Source: Nocardioides terrigena (GTDB taxonomy: Bacteria; Actinomycetota; Actinomycetes; Propionibacteriales; Nocardioidaceae). Taken from it: a stretch of DNA of 64,000 nucleotides. Positions 34,769 through 44,237 of this stretch are shown here, in pieces. Within the stretch, counting starts at the first letter, position 1. Every line of letters begins with the position of its first letter. The DNA lies in contig NZ_PZYY01000007.1 of the NCBI RefSeq assembly GCF_003047265.1, positions 124,001 through 188,000 on the forward strand, written 5' to 3'. A program made the translations under genes and the position numbers. Under the pieces are notes generated by a model, which did no database searches, was not told the DNA's origin, and was given only the letters and a program-made list of their open reading frames with translations.

Positions 34769-36526
34769 ATGAAGCGGAACAAGCCGCTCGCGCTCGTTGC
34801 CGGCGCTGCGCTCCTCACCCTTGCTGCCTGTGGCGGCGGGGGCGACGACAGCAGCTCCTCTGGCTCGGGCAGTGACCGAGAGTTCGGTGCCCAGGAGGGC
34901 GGGAGCAAGGACGCTGAGCGTCAGGGCCCCGCCGCGGAGATCGAGGGTGCCACCGCTGGTGGGACCGTCACGGTCTACCTGCCTGGCGACCCCGGACCCA
35001 ACTCGCTTGACCCGACCGACGGCTGGTCCGTCACCGGCAACTCGATCCAGCAGGCGCTGACCCACCGCTCGCTCACGCAGTACGTGCGTGACGAGGAGGG
35101 TCAGCCGGTCCTGGTCCCCGACCTCGCGACCGACCTGGGCACGCCCAACGACGACTTCACCGAGTGGACCTTCACGATCCGCGAGGACGCGAAGTGGGAG
35201 GACGGCAAGCCCGTCACCGCCGAGGAGGTCGCCTGGGGCATCCAGCGCTCGCTCGACTCCGACACCTTCCCGTCGGGTCCCGGCACCGAGTACTCCAAGC
35301 ACTACTTCCTGGGTGCCGAGGACTACAACGGTCCCTACACCGACAAGGGCAAGACCTACGACGGCATCACCGTCTCGGGTCAGGACGTCACCATCAAGAT
35401 GGAGACCCCCTTCCCGGACATGGACTACTGGGGCGCCTTCATGGCGATGGGCCCGGCTCCGCTCGGCAACGCCTCCAAGCCGCCGAACTACGGCCAGGAC
35501 CCGCTGTCCAACGGTCCCTACATGATCGAGGACTTCCAGCCCAACCAGGAGCTCACCCTCGTCAAGAACGAGCAGTGGGACCCCAACTCCGACCCGGGTC
35601 GTCACCAGTACGTCGACAAGTGGGTCTTCAAGTTCAACCAGGACCAGGCGCAGGTCGACCAGATCATGCTGTCGGACAACACCGACTCGCAGACCGCGAT
35701 CTCGACCGCCCTCGGCTCGGACAAGTACACCGAGGCCAACGAGGCCCTGGGTGAGCGTCTCGTGCAGCAGACGTCGCAGTGTGTCTCCACGCTGACGCCT
35801 GACTACTCGAAGATCACCGACATCAACGTGCGCAAGGCCCTCGCCTACGCCTACCCCTACGAGGACATGTGGTTCGCGACGGGCGAGGTTCCCGGCGTCA
35901 CCCGCATCCCGGCCAACTCCGTCATGCCCCCCGGCATGGCTGGCAAGGTGGACTTCCAGGTCGACGGTGAGCAGATCACCTACAACCCGGAGAAGGCCAA
36001 GGAGCTCCTCGCCGAGGCCGGCGAAGAGGGCTACCAGATCACGATGGTCTACTACGAGGTCGACCCGCTGGCCGTCGCCGGTCAGAAGCAGCTCACCAAG
36101 GGCTTCGAGGAGGCCGGCTTCCAGGTCAAGGCGATCCCGGTCCAGGTCTCGCCGTACGACATCTGGCTCGACCCCGACAACAAGACGAACAAGCAGCTCA
36201 ACCTGCGTGGCGTCAACTGGTGCTCGGACTGGCCCGCCGGCTCGACCATGATCCCGCCGCTCCTCAAGACCGACGCTGTCTACAACACCGCCGGCTTCTC
36301 GGAGCCCGAGATCGACCAGAAGATGGACGACATCGCCACCATGCCTCTCGAGGACCAGGCCGACGCCTGGGGTGCGCTGGACGAGGAGATCATGACGGAC
36401 TACTTCCCGATCATCCCCACCGCGTTCCGCAACGACCTGTTCGTCTTCGGTTCGAAGGTCGGCAACCCGACCGGTGACGGCGCCCTCGGCGCCCCGAACT
36501 ACAAGGACGTCTACGTGATGCAGTGA
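34769..36526 (+). CDS. Peptide/solute-binding lipoprotein (SBP family 5), cluster 1
   Basis: A 585-residue substrate-binding lipoprotein. The signal ends in the lipobox LAAC with the lipidated Cys at residue 21, followed by a Gly/Ser/Asp-rich linker. The family 5 pattern is clear: LDPTDGWSVTGNSIQQALTH near 73, WTFTIREDAKWEDGKPVTAE near 132, NGPYMIEDFQP, and the late RGVNWCSDWPAG. Likely ligands are oligopeptides, but the family also binds nickel, glutathione and sugars. AGAAAGG upstream of ATG 34769. It is followed by a hairpin before the permease gene. Confidence 0.92.
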   Translation: MKRNKPLALVAGAALLTLAACGGGGDDSSSSGSGSDREFGAQEGGSKDAERQGPAAEIEGATAGGTVTVYLPGDPGPNSLDPTDGWSVTGNSIQQALTHRSLTQYVRDEEGQPVLVPDLATDLGTPNDDFTEWTFTIREDAKWEDGKPVTAEEVAWGIQRSLDSDTFPSGPGTEYSKHYFLGAEDYNGPYTDKGKTYDGITVSGQDVTIKMETPFPDMDYWGAFMAMGPAPLGNASKPPNYGQDPLSNGPYMIEDFQPNQELTLVKNEQWDPNSDPGRHQYVDKWVFKFNQDQAQVDQIMLSDNTDSQTAISTALGSDKYTEANEALGERLVQQTSQCVSTLTPDYSKITDINVRKALAYAYPYEDMWFATGEVPGVTRIPANSVMPPGMAGKVDFQVDGEQITYNPEKAKELLAEAGEEGYQITMVYYEVDPLAVAGQKQLTKGFEEAGFQVKAIPVQVSPYDIWLDPDNKTNKQLNLRGVNWCSDWPAGSTMIPPLLKTDAVYNTAGFSEPEIDQKMDDIATMPLEDQADAWGALDEEIMTDYFPIIPTAFRNDLFVFGSKVGNPTGDGALGAPNYKDVYVMQ

Positions 36527-36593
36527 GCCTTGCGCTCCTGCACCATCGGATGAACCCTGTGTTCTAGCAACACCGCTCAGCAACAGCAGCAAC

Positions 36594-36632
36594 TGACGGG
36601 TGGGGGTCCCAGACCGGGGCCCCCACTCGTCA
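36594..36632 (+). terminator. Hairpin between binding-protein and permease genes
   Basis: A long stem, 36594-36610 with 36616-36632 (15 of 17 positions pair in Watson-Crick fashion), loop AGACC. Located 67 bases after the binding-protein stop. It most likely lets some transcripts stop or protects the 3' end, giving more binding protein than permease. Confidence 0.65.
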
Positions 36633-36667
36633 GCCCGCACACTTCCACCACCCCCGGAGAGGCTGAG

Positions 36668-37672
36668 ATGTTCGCCTATCTCGTCAAGCGGCTGATCTCA
36701 GGCGCCCTCGTACTCACCCTGGTGTCGATCGCCGTCTTCCTGCTCTTCTGGTACGGCCCCTCGAGCCCGGCGCAGACCATCTGCGACCGCGAGACCAGCA
36801 ACCGCTGCGGTGATCGCATCGAGATCTACGAGCGGACCCTCGGCTTCGACAACCCCGTCCACGAGGAGTACCTCAAGTGGGCCAAGGGTGTCTTCGTCGG
36901 CCGGGACATCCAGATCGCGTCCACCACCTACGAGTGCGAGGCGCCGTGCCTCGGCGTCTCCTACCTGACCAAGCAGCCGGTCTACGAGGAGCTCGTCGCG
37001 CGTCTGCCCGCCACCGTGTCGGTGGCCGTCGGCGGCGCCTTCCTCTATCTCCTGTTCGGCATCCCCATCGGCGTCGCGGCAGCCCGCAGGCGCGGGACCG
37101 TCGCCGACAAGGCCCTCGTCTCGAGCTTCCTGTTCCTCAGCTCCATCCCGTACTACCTCTTCGCGCTGCTGACCTGGCTCTACCTCACCGTGCTCTGGGA
37201 GGCGCCGTACGTCAGCGACACTGGTTACTTCCCGATCACCGACAATCCGGCCAAGTGGTTCGCGGGCATGTTCCTGGCCTGGGTGGCCCTGGGCATCTTC
37301 GGGTGCACGCAGTACACCCGCTACACCCGGGGCGCCATGGTCGAGGCGCTGAGTGAGGACTACATCCGGACGGCCAAGGCCAAGGGCCTGCCCCCACGGG
37401 CCGTGGTCTACAGGCACGGCCTGCGGGCGGCCCTCGTGCCGGTCGTGACGATCTTCGGCATCGACTTCGGGACCCTGCTGGCCGGCACCATCTTCACCGA
37501 ACGTATCTTCGACATCGACGGCATCGGCTACTGGAGCCTCCAGGCCGTCCAGCAGAAGGACCTGCCCGTGGTGGCCGCCACCGTCCTGTTCAGCGCCGTC
37601 CTCCTGATCGTTTCCAACCTGATCGTCGACGTGATCTACAGCGTCCTCGACCCGAGGGTGAGGCTTTCGTGA
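36668..37672 (+). CDS. Oligopeptide-type ABC transporter permease (OppB/DppB-like), cluster 1
   Basis: A 334-residue permease. Typical OppB layout: N-terminal helix MFAYLVKRLISGALVLTLVS, a large external loop (with three or four Cys, including SNRCGD and YECEAPCLG), then five helices; the ATPase-contact segment is YIRTAKAKGLPPRAVVYRHG near 235, and the end is DVIYSVLDPRVRLS. The cysteine-rich loop is not general in the family and may hold disulfides. Stop overlaps the GTG of the next gene. Confidence 0.92.
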   Translation: MFAYLVKRLISGALVLTLVSIAVFLLFWYGPSSPAQTICDRETSNRCGDRIEIYERTLGFDNPVHEEYLKWAKGVFVGRDIQIASTTYECEAPCLGVSYLTKQPVYEELVARLPATVSVAVGGAFLYLLFGIPIGVAAARRRGTVADKALVSSFLFLSSIPYYLFALLTWLYLTVLWEAPYVSDTGYFPITDNPAKWFAGMFLAWVALGIFGCTQYTRYTRGAMVEALSEDYIRTAKAKGLPPRAVVYRHGLRAALVPVVTIFGIDFGTLLAGTIFTERIFDIDGIGYWSLQAVQQKDLPVVAATVLFSAVLLIVSNLIVDVIYSVLDPRVRLS

Positions 37673-38772
37673 CCACGACCCCTTCCGAGACCCACGCTGG
37701 GCAGGCCGAGCGCCCCCAGTCCGACGGACCGATCCTCGAGGTCGAGGACCTCTCGGTGACCTTCCCGACCCAGGACGGGCCGGTGACCGCGGTCAAGAAC
37801 CTGAGCTACACGGTCGAGATGGGCCAGACCCTCGGCATCGTGGGCGAGTCCGGCTCCGGCAAGTCCGTGTCCAGCCTCGCGGTCCTCGGCCTGCACGACG
37901 CCAAGTCGAGCAAGATCACCGGCTCGATCCGGGTGGCGGGGACCGAGGTGGTGGGCCTCTCGGAGTCCCGCATGCGGCGGCTGCGCGGCAACACCGTCTC
38001 GATGATCTTCCAGGACGCCCTTGCAGCGCTGCACCCGTTCTACAAGATCGGTGGCCAGCTCGAGGAGGCATATCTGGTGCACCACCGGACCGCCTCCAAG
38101 CGCGACGCGCGCCGCAAGGCGATCGAGATGCTCGACCGCGTCGGCATCCCGCAGCCGGACCGGCGCGTGGACGACTTCCCGCACCAGTTCTCCGGCGGCA
38201 TGCGCCAGCGCGCGATGATCGCGATGGGCCTCGTCAACGACCCGTCCCTGCTCATCGCCGACGAGCCCACCACGGCGCTCGACGTCACCGTGCAGGCGCA
38301 GATCCTCGACCTGCTCCAGGACCTCCAGCGCGAGTTCAACTCCGCGGTCATCATCATCACCCACGACCTCGGGGTCATCGCCGAGACCGCCGACGACGTG
38401 CTGGTGATGTACGCCGGTCGCGCCGTCGAGTACGGCACCGTCAAGCAGATCCTGACCCGGCCGGAGATGCCCTACACGTGGGGCCTGCTGTCCAGCATCC
38501 CGGACGTGGCGGCCAGCACGGACGCCAGGCTGATCCCGATCCCGGGCAACCCGCCGAGCCTGCTGAGCCCGCCGTCGGGCTGCTCCTTCCACCCGCGCTG
38601 CACGCACACGGACAAGGTGCCCGGCGGTCTCTGCTCCTCGCAGCTCCCCGAGCTGACCCCGGCGAGCGGTGTCGACCACGTCAAGCGCTGCCATCTGGCC
38701 AACCCCGAGCTGATCTACCGGACCGAGGTCCTCCCGGAGATCGCCCCCGACCTGGTCGAGGAGATCCGATGA
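37669..38772 (+). CDS. Oligopeptide-type ABC transporter ATPase (OppD/DppD-like), cluster 1
   Basis: A 367-residue ATPase. Walker A GESGSGKSVSS near 61, signature [16 protein letters not shown] near 175, Walker [14 protein letters not shown] near 195, and H-loop IITHDLGV. The C-terminal oligopeptide-type extension has the cysteine cluster GCSFHPRCTHTDKVPGGLC, a site that in some relatives carries an iron-sulfur cluster. Starts with GTG overlapping the permease stop, and its own stop overlaps the next ATG. Confidence 0.93.
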   Translation: MTTTPSETHAGQAERPQSDGPILEVEDLSVTFPTQDGPVTAVKNLSYTVEMGQTLGIVGESGSGKSVSSLAVLGLHDAKSSKITGSIRVAGTEVVGLSESRMRRLRGNTVSMIFQDALAALHPFYKIGGQLEEAYLVHHRTASKRDARRKAIEMLDRVGIPQPDRRVDDFPHQFSGGMRQRAMIAMGLVNDPSLLIADEPTTALDVTVQAQILDLLQDLQREFNSAVIIITHDLGVIAETADDVLVMYAGRAVEYGTVKQILTRPEMPYTWGLLSSIPDVAASTDARLIPIPGNPPSLLSPPSGCSFHPRCTHTDKVPGGLCSSQLPELTPASGVDHVKRCHLANPELIYRTEVLPEIAPDLVEEIR

Positions 38773-40094
38773 CCCAGGACCCCAACGTCCGATCCCAGGT
38801 CGAGCCCACCGAGGTGGGTGCCAACGCCGCCGAGACCGGCGAGCGTGACCTGGAGGCCGAGCCGCACGACGCCTACAGCGACCACGAGGTCCAGGTGCCG
38901 GGGGCACTCGAGGGACACGTGGCCAGCCGCCTCGACCCCGACGCCCCCGCGGTGCTCGAGGTCGAGGACCTGAAGATGTACTTCCCGGTGAAGTCCTCGG
39001 GCCTGGTCCGTCGCACCATCGGTCACGTGCAGGCCGTCGACGGCGTCTCGTTCCAGGTGCCCAAGGGCGGCTCGCTCGGCCTGGTGGGGGAGTCGGGGTG
39101 TGGCAAGTCCACGACCGGCCGTCTCATCACCCGCCTCTACACGCCGACCGCGGGGTCGATGATGTTCGAGGGCCAGGACCTCGCCAAGCTCTCCAACCGG
39201 GCGATGAAGCCGCTGCGCCGCGACGTGCAGATGATCTTCCAGGACCCCTACACCTCGCTCAACCCGCGGCACACCGTCGGCGCGATCGTGGGGGCCCCGC
39301 TCGCGGTCCACAACGTCGTCCCGAAGAACAAGATCCTGCCCCGGGTCCAGGAGCTCCTCGAGGTCGTCGGTCTCAACCCCGAGCACTACAACCGCTATCC
39401 CAACGAGTTCTCCGGCGGGCAGCGCCAGCGCATCGGCATCGCCCGGGCGCTGACCCTCAACCCCAAGCTCCTCGTGGCGGACGAGCCGGTCTCGGCGCTG
39501 GACGTCTCCATCCAGGCGCAGGTCATCAACCTCCTGCAGGACCTGCAGCGGGAGTTCGACATCGCCTTCCTCTTCATCGCCCACGACCTCGCGGTGGTCC
39601 GTCACTTCTGCCCCGAGGTGGCGGTGATGTACCTCGGCAAGATCGTCGAGATCGCCGACCGCGAGACGCTGTACGCCGCGCCGTACCACCCCTACACGCA
39701 GGCCCTGCTGTCCGCGGTCCCGGACGTCAAGCAGGCCGCCATCGGTGGCCGTCGCGAGCGCATCCGTCTCGAGGGCGACGTGCCCAGCCCGATCAACCCG
39801 CCCTCCGGCTGCCGGTTCCGCACGCGGTGCCCGCTGGCCCAGGAGATCTGCGCCAAGGTCGAGCCGCCGCTGCTCCAGGTCGGTCCGCGCCACAAGGTGG
39901 CCTGCCACTTCGCCGGTGAGCTCGGCCAGCACCCGGCCACGCCGGTCACCGCGGGCCTGCTCGGCGTCGACGACCAGGGCAGCCCCTCCGCCAGCGGTCC
40001 GGCGGCGACGGAGGTGTCGACCGGTCCCGGCTACGCCAAGGAGTGGTTCGACGTGAAGGCGCGTCAGATGACCTCGCAGGCGGGCACCGCCTGA
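38769..40094 (+). CDS. Oligopeptide-type ABC transporter ATPase (OppF/DppF-like), cluster 1
   Basis: A 441-residue ATPase with about 55 extra acidic residues at the N-terminus before the first strand (VLEVEDLKMYFPVKSSG). Walker [14 protein letters not shown] near 105, signature [15 protein letters not shown] near 215, Walker [16 protein letters not shown]-terminal [20 protein letters not shown] carries the family cysteines, and a further 60 residues follow. ATG 38769 overlaps the OppD stop (ATGA). Last gene of the plus-strand cluster; the second cluster converges on it 34 bases away. Confidence 0.92.
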   Translation: MTQDPNVRSQVEPTEVGANAAETGERDLEAEPHDAYSDHEVQVPGALEGHVASRLDPDAPAVLEVEDLKMYFPVKSSGLVRRTIGHVQAVDGVSFQVPKGGSLGLVGESGCGKSTTGRLITRLYTPTAGSMMFEGQDLAKLSNRAMKPLRRDVQMIFQDPYTSLNPRHTVGAIVGAPLAVHNVVPKNKILPRVQELLEVVGLNPEHYNRYPNEFSGGQRQRIGIARALTLNPKLLVADEPVSALDVSIQAQVINLLQDLQREFDIAFLFIAHDLAVVRHFCPEVAVMYLGKIVEIADRETLYAAPYHPYTQALLSAVPDVKQAAIGGRRERIRLEGDVPSPINPPSGCRFRTRCPLAQEICAKVEPPLLQVGPRHKVACHFAGELGQHPATPVTAGLLGVDDQGSPSASGPAATEVSTGPGYAKEWFDVKARQMTSQAGTA

Positions 40095-40128
40095 CGGTCC
40101 GGGACGCGTTCGGGCCCACCTGGTCCCA

Positions 40129-41136
40129 TCAGTGGGTCGCGCGTGTGACCACCTTGACCTCTGCGAAGTGGCAGGCCGACGGATGGTCGCCGTGGGCGCG
40201 GACCTCGAGGACCGGCTCCTGCTCGGCGCAGATGTCCTGGGCCTTCCAGCAACGGGTGCGGAAGCGACACCCGGACGGCGGGTCGGCGGCCGAGGGCAGG
40301 TCGCCGGTGAGGACGATCTGCTCCCGGCGGCCGCGCAGCCTCGGGTCCGGTACGGGTACGGCGGACAGCAGGGCCTGGGTGTAGGGGTGCATCGGGCGCT
40401 CGTAGATCTGGTCCTCGGTGCCGAGCTCCATGAGCTTGCCGAGGTACATCACGGCGACCCGGTCGGAGATGTGGCGCACGACTGACAGGTCGTGGGCGAC
40501 GAAGATGTAGGACAGCCCGAACTCGTCCTGCAGGTTCTCGAGGAGGTTGACCACCTGCGCCTGGACGGAGATGTCGAGGGCGGAGACCGGTTCGTCGCAG
40601 ATGATCACCTTCGGACGCAGGGCCAGGGCCCGGGCGATCCCGATCCGCTGGCGCTGCCCGCCCGAGAACTGGTGCGGGTAGCGGTTGATGTGCTCGGGGC
40701 TGAGCCCGACCACTTCGAGCAGCTCCTCGACGCGGCGCCGGCGATCCCCCTTGGGGGCGACCTCGGTGTGGATCTCGAACGGCTCGCCGATGATGTTGCC
40801 GACGGTCATCCTGGGGTCCAGCGAGGAGTAGGGGTCCTGGAAGATGATCTGCACGTCGCGGCGGATCTGGCGGAGTCGAGCCGGTTTCATGCCGACCAGC
40901 TCCTCGCCCTCGAGCCTGATCGATCCGGAGGTCGCCGGGATGAGTCCCATCAGCACTCGCGCCAGGGTGGACTTGCCGCAGCCGGACTCGCCCACGATCC
41001 CCAGCGTCTCGCCCTCGTAGAGCTCGAGGGAAACCCCGTCGACCGCCTGCACCTGACCCACCGTGCGCTTGAAGACGCCCGCGGTGATCGGGAAGTACTT
41101 GCGGACGTCGGCCGCGGCCAGGACCACCTCGCTCAT
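40129..41136 (-). CDS. Oligopeptide-type ABC transporter ATPase (OppF/DppF-like), cluster 2
   Basis: A 335-residue ATPase of normal length for OppF. Walker [15 protein letters not shown] near 51, signature [15 protein letters not shown] near 165, Walker [16 protein letters not shown]-terminal [20 protein letters not shown]. Last gene of the minus-strand cluster; ATG 41136 overlaps the OppD stop (4 bases). Confidence 0.92.
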   Translation of the reverse strand: MSEVVLAAADVRKYFPITAGVFKRTVGQVQAVDGVSLELYEGETLGIVGESGCGKSTLARVLMGLIPATSGSIRLEGEELVGMKPARLRQIRRDVQIIFQDPYSSLDPRMTVGNIIGEPFEIHTEVAPKGDRRRRVEELLEVVGLSPEHINRYPHQFSGGQRQRIGIARALALRPKVIICDEPVSALDISVQAQVVNLLENLQDEFGLSYIFVAHDLSVVRHISDRVAVMYLGKLMELGTEDQIYERPMHPYTQALLSAVPVPDPRLRGRREQIVLTGDLPSAADPPSGCRFRTRCWKAQDICAEQEPVLEVRAHGDHPSACHFAEVKVVTRATH

Positions 41137-42197
41137 GTGTCGAGCACCTCCTGGAAGAAGTGACAGGCACTGAGCCGGCCGGGTGACACGGTGTACAGGG
41201 GTGGGGTGTCGTCGCGACACCGTTGCCGGGCGAAGCGGCACCGGGGGTGGAAGGCGCAGCCCGGCGGCATCTGGGTCAGGTTGGGCGGCAGGCCCTGGAT
41301 CGACGCGAGCTGCTTGCCCTTCATGTCCACGCGCGGGATCGATTCGAGCAGCGCCTGGGTGTAGGGATGGGCGGGCTTGTCGTAGATCGAGTAGACGTCG
41401 GCCTTCTCCACCTCGCGGCCCGCGTACATCACACAGATGTCGTCCGCGACGTCGGCGACCACCCCGATGTCGTGCGTGATCAGGATCAACCCCATGTTGC
41501 GCTCGGCCTGCAGGTCGGCCAGCAGCTTCATGATCTGGGCCTGGACGGTGACGTCGAGGGCGGTGGTGGGCTCGTCCGCGATGATCACGTCCGGGTCCAG
41601 GGCGAGCGCCATCGCGATCATGACCCGCTGCCGCATGCCGCCCGAGAACTGGTGCGGATAGTCGTCGACGCGCTGCGCTGCCGCCGGGATCCCGACCAGG
41701 TCGAGGAGGCGTACGGCCTCGTGCCTGGCCTGCGTGCGCGAGTAGCCGAGGCGCTTGCGGAACAGCTCGCCGAGCTGCCAGCCGACCTTGAACACCGGGT
41801 TGAGCGCGCTGAGCGCGTCCTGGAACACCATGCCGATCCGGTTGGCGCGCACCTGGCGTCGGTCGTCCTCGTTGAGCGTCAGCAGGTCGACCCCCGACAG
41901 GAGCACCCTCCCGCCGACGACCCGGGCGGGCGGGGAGTCGAGGATCCCCATGATCGCCTGCGCGGTGACGGACTTGCCGCACCCGGACTCGCCCAGGATG
42001 CCGAGGGTCCGTCCCGCCTCGAGGGTGAAGCTCACGCCGTTGACGGCGTGCGCCACTCCCTCGTGGGTGTGGAAGTCGACCCGCAGCTCCTGCACGTCGA
42101 GAAGGGGCGCGGTCGGGTCGAAGTGCAAGGAGGCGATCGCCTTGCTGTCGGCCGGCTCCGGAACCGGGCCGGCGGACAGGATGTCGGAGTCAGACAT
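41133..42197 (-). CDS. Oligopeptide-type ABC transporter ATPase (OppD/DppD-like), cluster 2
   Basis: A 354-residue ATPase. Walker [16 protein letters not shown] near 67, signature [15 protein letters not shown] near 180, Walker [15 protein letters not shown], and the C-terminal [15 protein letters not shown] cysteine cluster. ATG 42197 shares one base with the permease stop (TGATG). Together with the F subunit it forms the ATPase dimer. Confidence 0.93.
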   Translation of the reverse strand: MSDSDILSAGPVPEPADSKAIASLHFDPTAPLLDVQELRVDFHTHEGVAHAVNGVSFTLEAGRTLGILGESGCGKSVTAQAIMGILDSPPARVVGGRVLLSGVDLLTLNEDDRRQVRANRIGMVFQDALSALNPVFKVGWQLGELFRKRLGYSRTQARHEAVRLLDLVGIPAAAQRVDDYPHQFSGGMRQRVMIAMALALDPDVIIADEPTTALDVTVQAQIMKLLADLQAERNMGLILITHDIGVVADVADDICVMYAGREVEKADVYSIYDKPAHPYTQALLESIPRVDMKGKQLASIQGLPPNLTQMPPGCAFHPRCRFARQRCRDDTPPLYTVSPGRLSACHFFQEVLDT

Positions 42198-43159
42198 CAG
42201 CGGCCCTTCGGATCGAGGGCGTCGCGCAGTGCGTCGCCCATCAGGATGAAGCTGAGCACGGTCACCACCAGCACGGTGCAGGGAAACACGAGGAGGTGCG
42301 GAAAGCCCGCGACCGCGAAGGCCTGCCCCTGGGCGATGGTGATGCCCCAGGACACCTCGGGCGGCTTGAGCCCGACACCGAGGAAGGTCAGGGTCGCCTC
42401 GGCCGCGATGAACGACCCGATGTAGATCGTGCACAGCACGATGATCGGGGCCAGCGCGTTGGGCAGGATGTGCCGCAGGATGATCCGGTGGTTCGTCGCT
42501 CCCATGGCCCGGGCCGCCTCGACGAAGTCCTGGTCACGCAGGCTGAGGGCGGTGCCGCGCACGATCCGGGCCATCTGGGTCCAGCCCAGCACCACCAGCA
42601 CCAGGATCACCGCCCAGATGCTCTGCGACTTGAGCAGGGCCAGGAAGAGCAGTGCACCCAGGAGGAACGGCAGGCCCAGGAAGATGTCGGTGACACGTGA
42701 GATCACGGTGTCGACCCGACCGCCGTAGTAGCCGGCCCACAGACCCAGCGTCGTGCCGATCAGGGCCGTCAGCGCGGTCACCACGACGGCCACCACGATC
42801 GACGGACGCGCCCCCCAGATGAGCTGGGAGTACATGTCGCAGCCCAGGGTCGTCGTCCCGAGGGGGTATCCGTCGAGGTCCGTGTCGTACCCGGGGGGCG
42901 GCGTGCCCGGGAACCAGGACGGCGGCGTCCTGTTGATGTTGATGTCGCACTCGAGCTTGCCCTTGTCGGTCCACAGTGTCGGGAAGAGTGCCCAGGAGAC
43001 GACCACGAGCACGATCAACGAGCACACGATGAAGACCGGGTTGCGGATCAGCTGTCGACCGGCGTCCTTCCAGATGCTCCCCGAGGCGGACGGCCCCCTG
43101 GCCGGGGTGCCGGTCGGGACGGCACCCGGGTCCTCGGTGGCGGGACTGGTGCTACCCAT
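42197..43159 (-). CDS. Oligopeptide-type ABC transporter permease (OppC/DppC-like), cluster 2
   Basis: A 320-residue permease with first helix NPVFIVCSLIVLVVVSWALF, an external loop with two Cys (LECDININRTPPSW and TTLGCDMYSQ), and the ATPase-contact segment DFVEAARAMGATNHRIILRH; it ends MGDALRDALDPKGR. The start chosen is ATG 43159 (MGSTSPATEDPG), which overlaps the upstream permease end by eight bases; a longer frame to 43339 is a shadow of that gene. Confidence 0.9.
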   Translation of the reverse strand: MGSTSPATEDPGAVPTGTPARGPSASGSIWKDAGRQLIRNPVFIVCSLIVLVVVSWALFPTLWTDKGKLECDININRTPPSWFPGTPPPGYDTDLDGYPLGTTTLGCDMYSQLIWGARPSIVVAVVVTALTALIGTTLGLWAGYYGGRVDTVISRVTDIFLGLPFLLGALLFLALLKSQSIWAVILVLVVLGWTQMARIVRGTALSLRDQDFVEAARAMGATNHRIILRHILPNALAPIIVLCTIYIGSFIAAEATLTFLGVGLKPPEVSWGITIAQGQAFAVAGFPHLLVFPCTVLVVTVLSFILMGDALRDALDPKGR

Positions 43160-44159
43160 AGCGGATCCTCGGGTCGAGCACGGCGTACAGCAGGTCGACC
43201 AGGAGCGACGCCACCAGGTAGACCAGGACCAGCAGGGGCACCACCGCCATGATGATCGCCGTCTCGCCGGTGACGGCTGCCCGGTAGACGAGGCCGCCGA
43301 TCCCCGGGATGTTGAAGATGCCCTCGGTGACGATGGCACCCGCCATCAGTGTGCCGATGTCGATGCCGATCAGGGTGATGACGGGGATCAGGCAGTTGCG
43401 CAAGGCGTGGATGCCGACGATCCGACGGGACTTGAGGCCCTTGGCCTTGCCGGTCCGGACATAGTCCGAGCGCAGCGACTCGATCAACCCGGTCCGGGTC
43501 ATCCGGGCCACGACCCCGAGCGTGGTCGCACCGAGGACCATGGCCGGGATGACCAGGCTCGCCCAGGGGAAGTCGGACTGGTAGGAGACCGAGAAGATCG
43601 CCTGCACCCAGTCGGGTGCCCCGCGGTCCCTGACCCAGTTGCCGACGTACAGGCCGAAGACGATCTGGGTGAGCACCCCGAGGACGAAGATCGGGACCGA
43701 GATGGCCAGCACGGTGACGACCCGGACGAAGTTGTCGGCGAAGCGGTCCTTGCGGAGCCCGGCGAGGACACCCGCGAGGATGCCGACGACCGACTCGAAG
43801 ACGATCGCGAGGAGGGTCAGGCGCAAGGTGACCGGTGCGGCGCGCTTGATCAGGTCGACGACCGGCTGTTGGTTGAAGTCGACCCCGAAGTCGCCGCCGA
43901 AGTAGCCGGTCATTCGCTCGACGAACATGCCGATGCACGGGTTGCCGGTCTGCTCGAGGCAGGGGTCGTCCAGTCCGAAGGCCCGGGTCAGGGCGGCGAT
44001 CGTCTCCGGCGGCGGCTGGCGGTCCCCGAAGAGGGCGCGTACCGGGTTGCCGTTGATCTGGAACGACAGGACCGTCATGTAGTGGAGCAGGAACAGGGTG
44101 CCGATGAGCACCGGGATGAACTGGAGCACGCGTCGCACGGCGTACGGACCCATCGCCAT
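43152..44159 (-). CDS. Oligopeptide-type ABC transporter permease (OppB/DppB-like), cluster 2
   Basis: A 335-residue permease: N-terminal helix PYAVRRVLQFIPVLIGTLFL, external loop with the close Cys pair DDPCLEQTGNPC, five further helices, ATPase-contact segment YVRTGKAKGLKSRRIVGIHA, end LLYAVLDPRIRYG. ATG 44159 or ATG 44153 could be used. The 78-base gap to the binding-protein gene holds no clear hairpin. Confidence 0.92.
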   Translation of the reverse strand: MAMGPYAVRRVLQFIPVLIGTLFLLHYMTVLSFQINGNPVRALFGDRQPPPETIAALTRAFGLDDPCLEQTGNPCIGMFVERMTGYFGGDFGVDFNQQPVVDLIKRAAPVTLRLTLLAIVFESVVGILAGVLAGLRKDRFADNFVRVVTVLAISVPIFVLGVLTQIVFGLYVGNWVRDRGAPDWVQAIFSVSYQSDFPWASLVIPAMVLGATTLGVVARMTRTGLIESLRSDYVRTGKAKGLKSRRIVGIHALRNCLIPVITLIGIDIGTLMAGAIVTEGIFNIPGIGGLVYRAAVTGETAIIMAVVPLLVLVYLVASLLVDLLYAVLDPRIRYG

Positions 44160-44237
44160 CCCTTCCTGTGCACGTGACGGAGGACGAACCGGCGACGGGT
44201 GCGGCCCGGAGGTGTCGGCCCGCGCCCGTCGTCACGA

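Noticed and set aside
37669..37672. Frameshifts at the many four-base gene overlaps
   Set aside because: Overlaps of ATGA/GTGA type are normal for coupled genes, and each downstream protein has a complete N-terminus.
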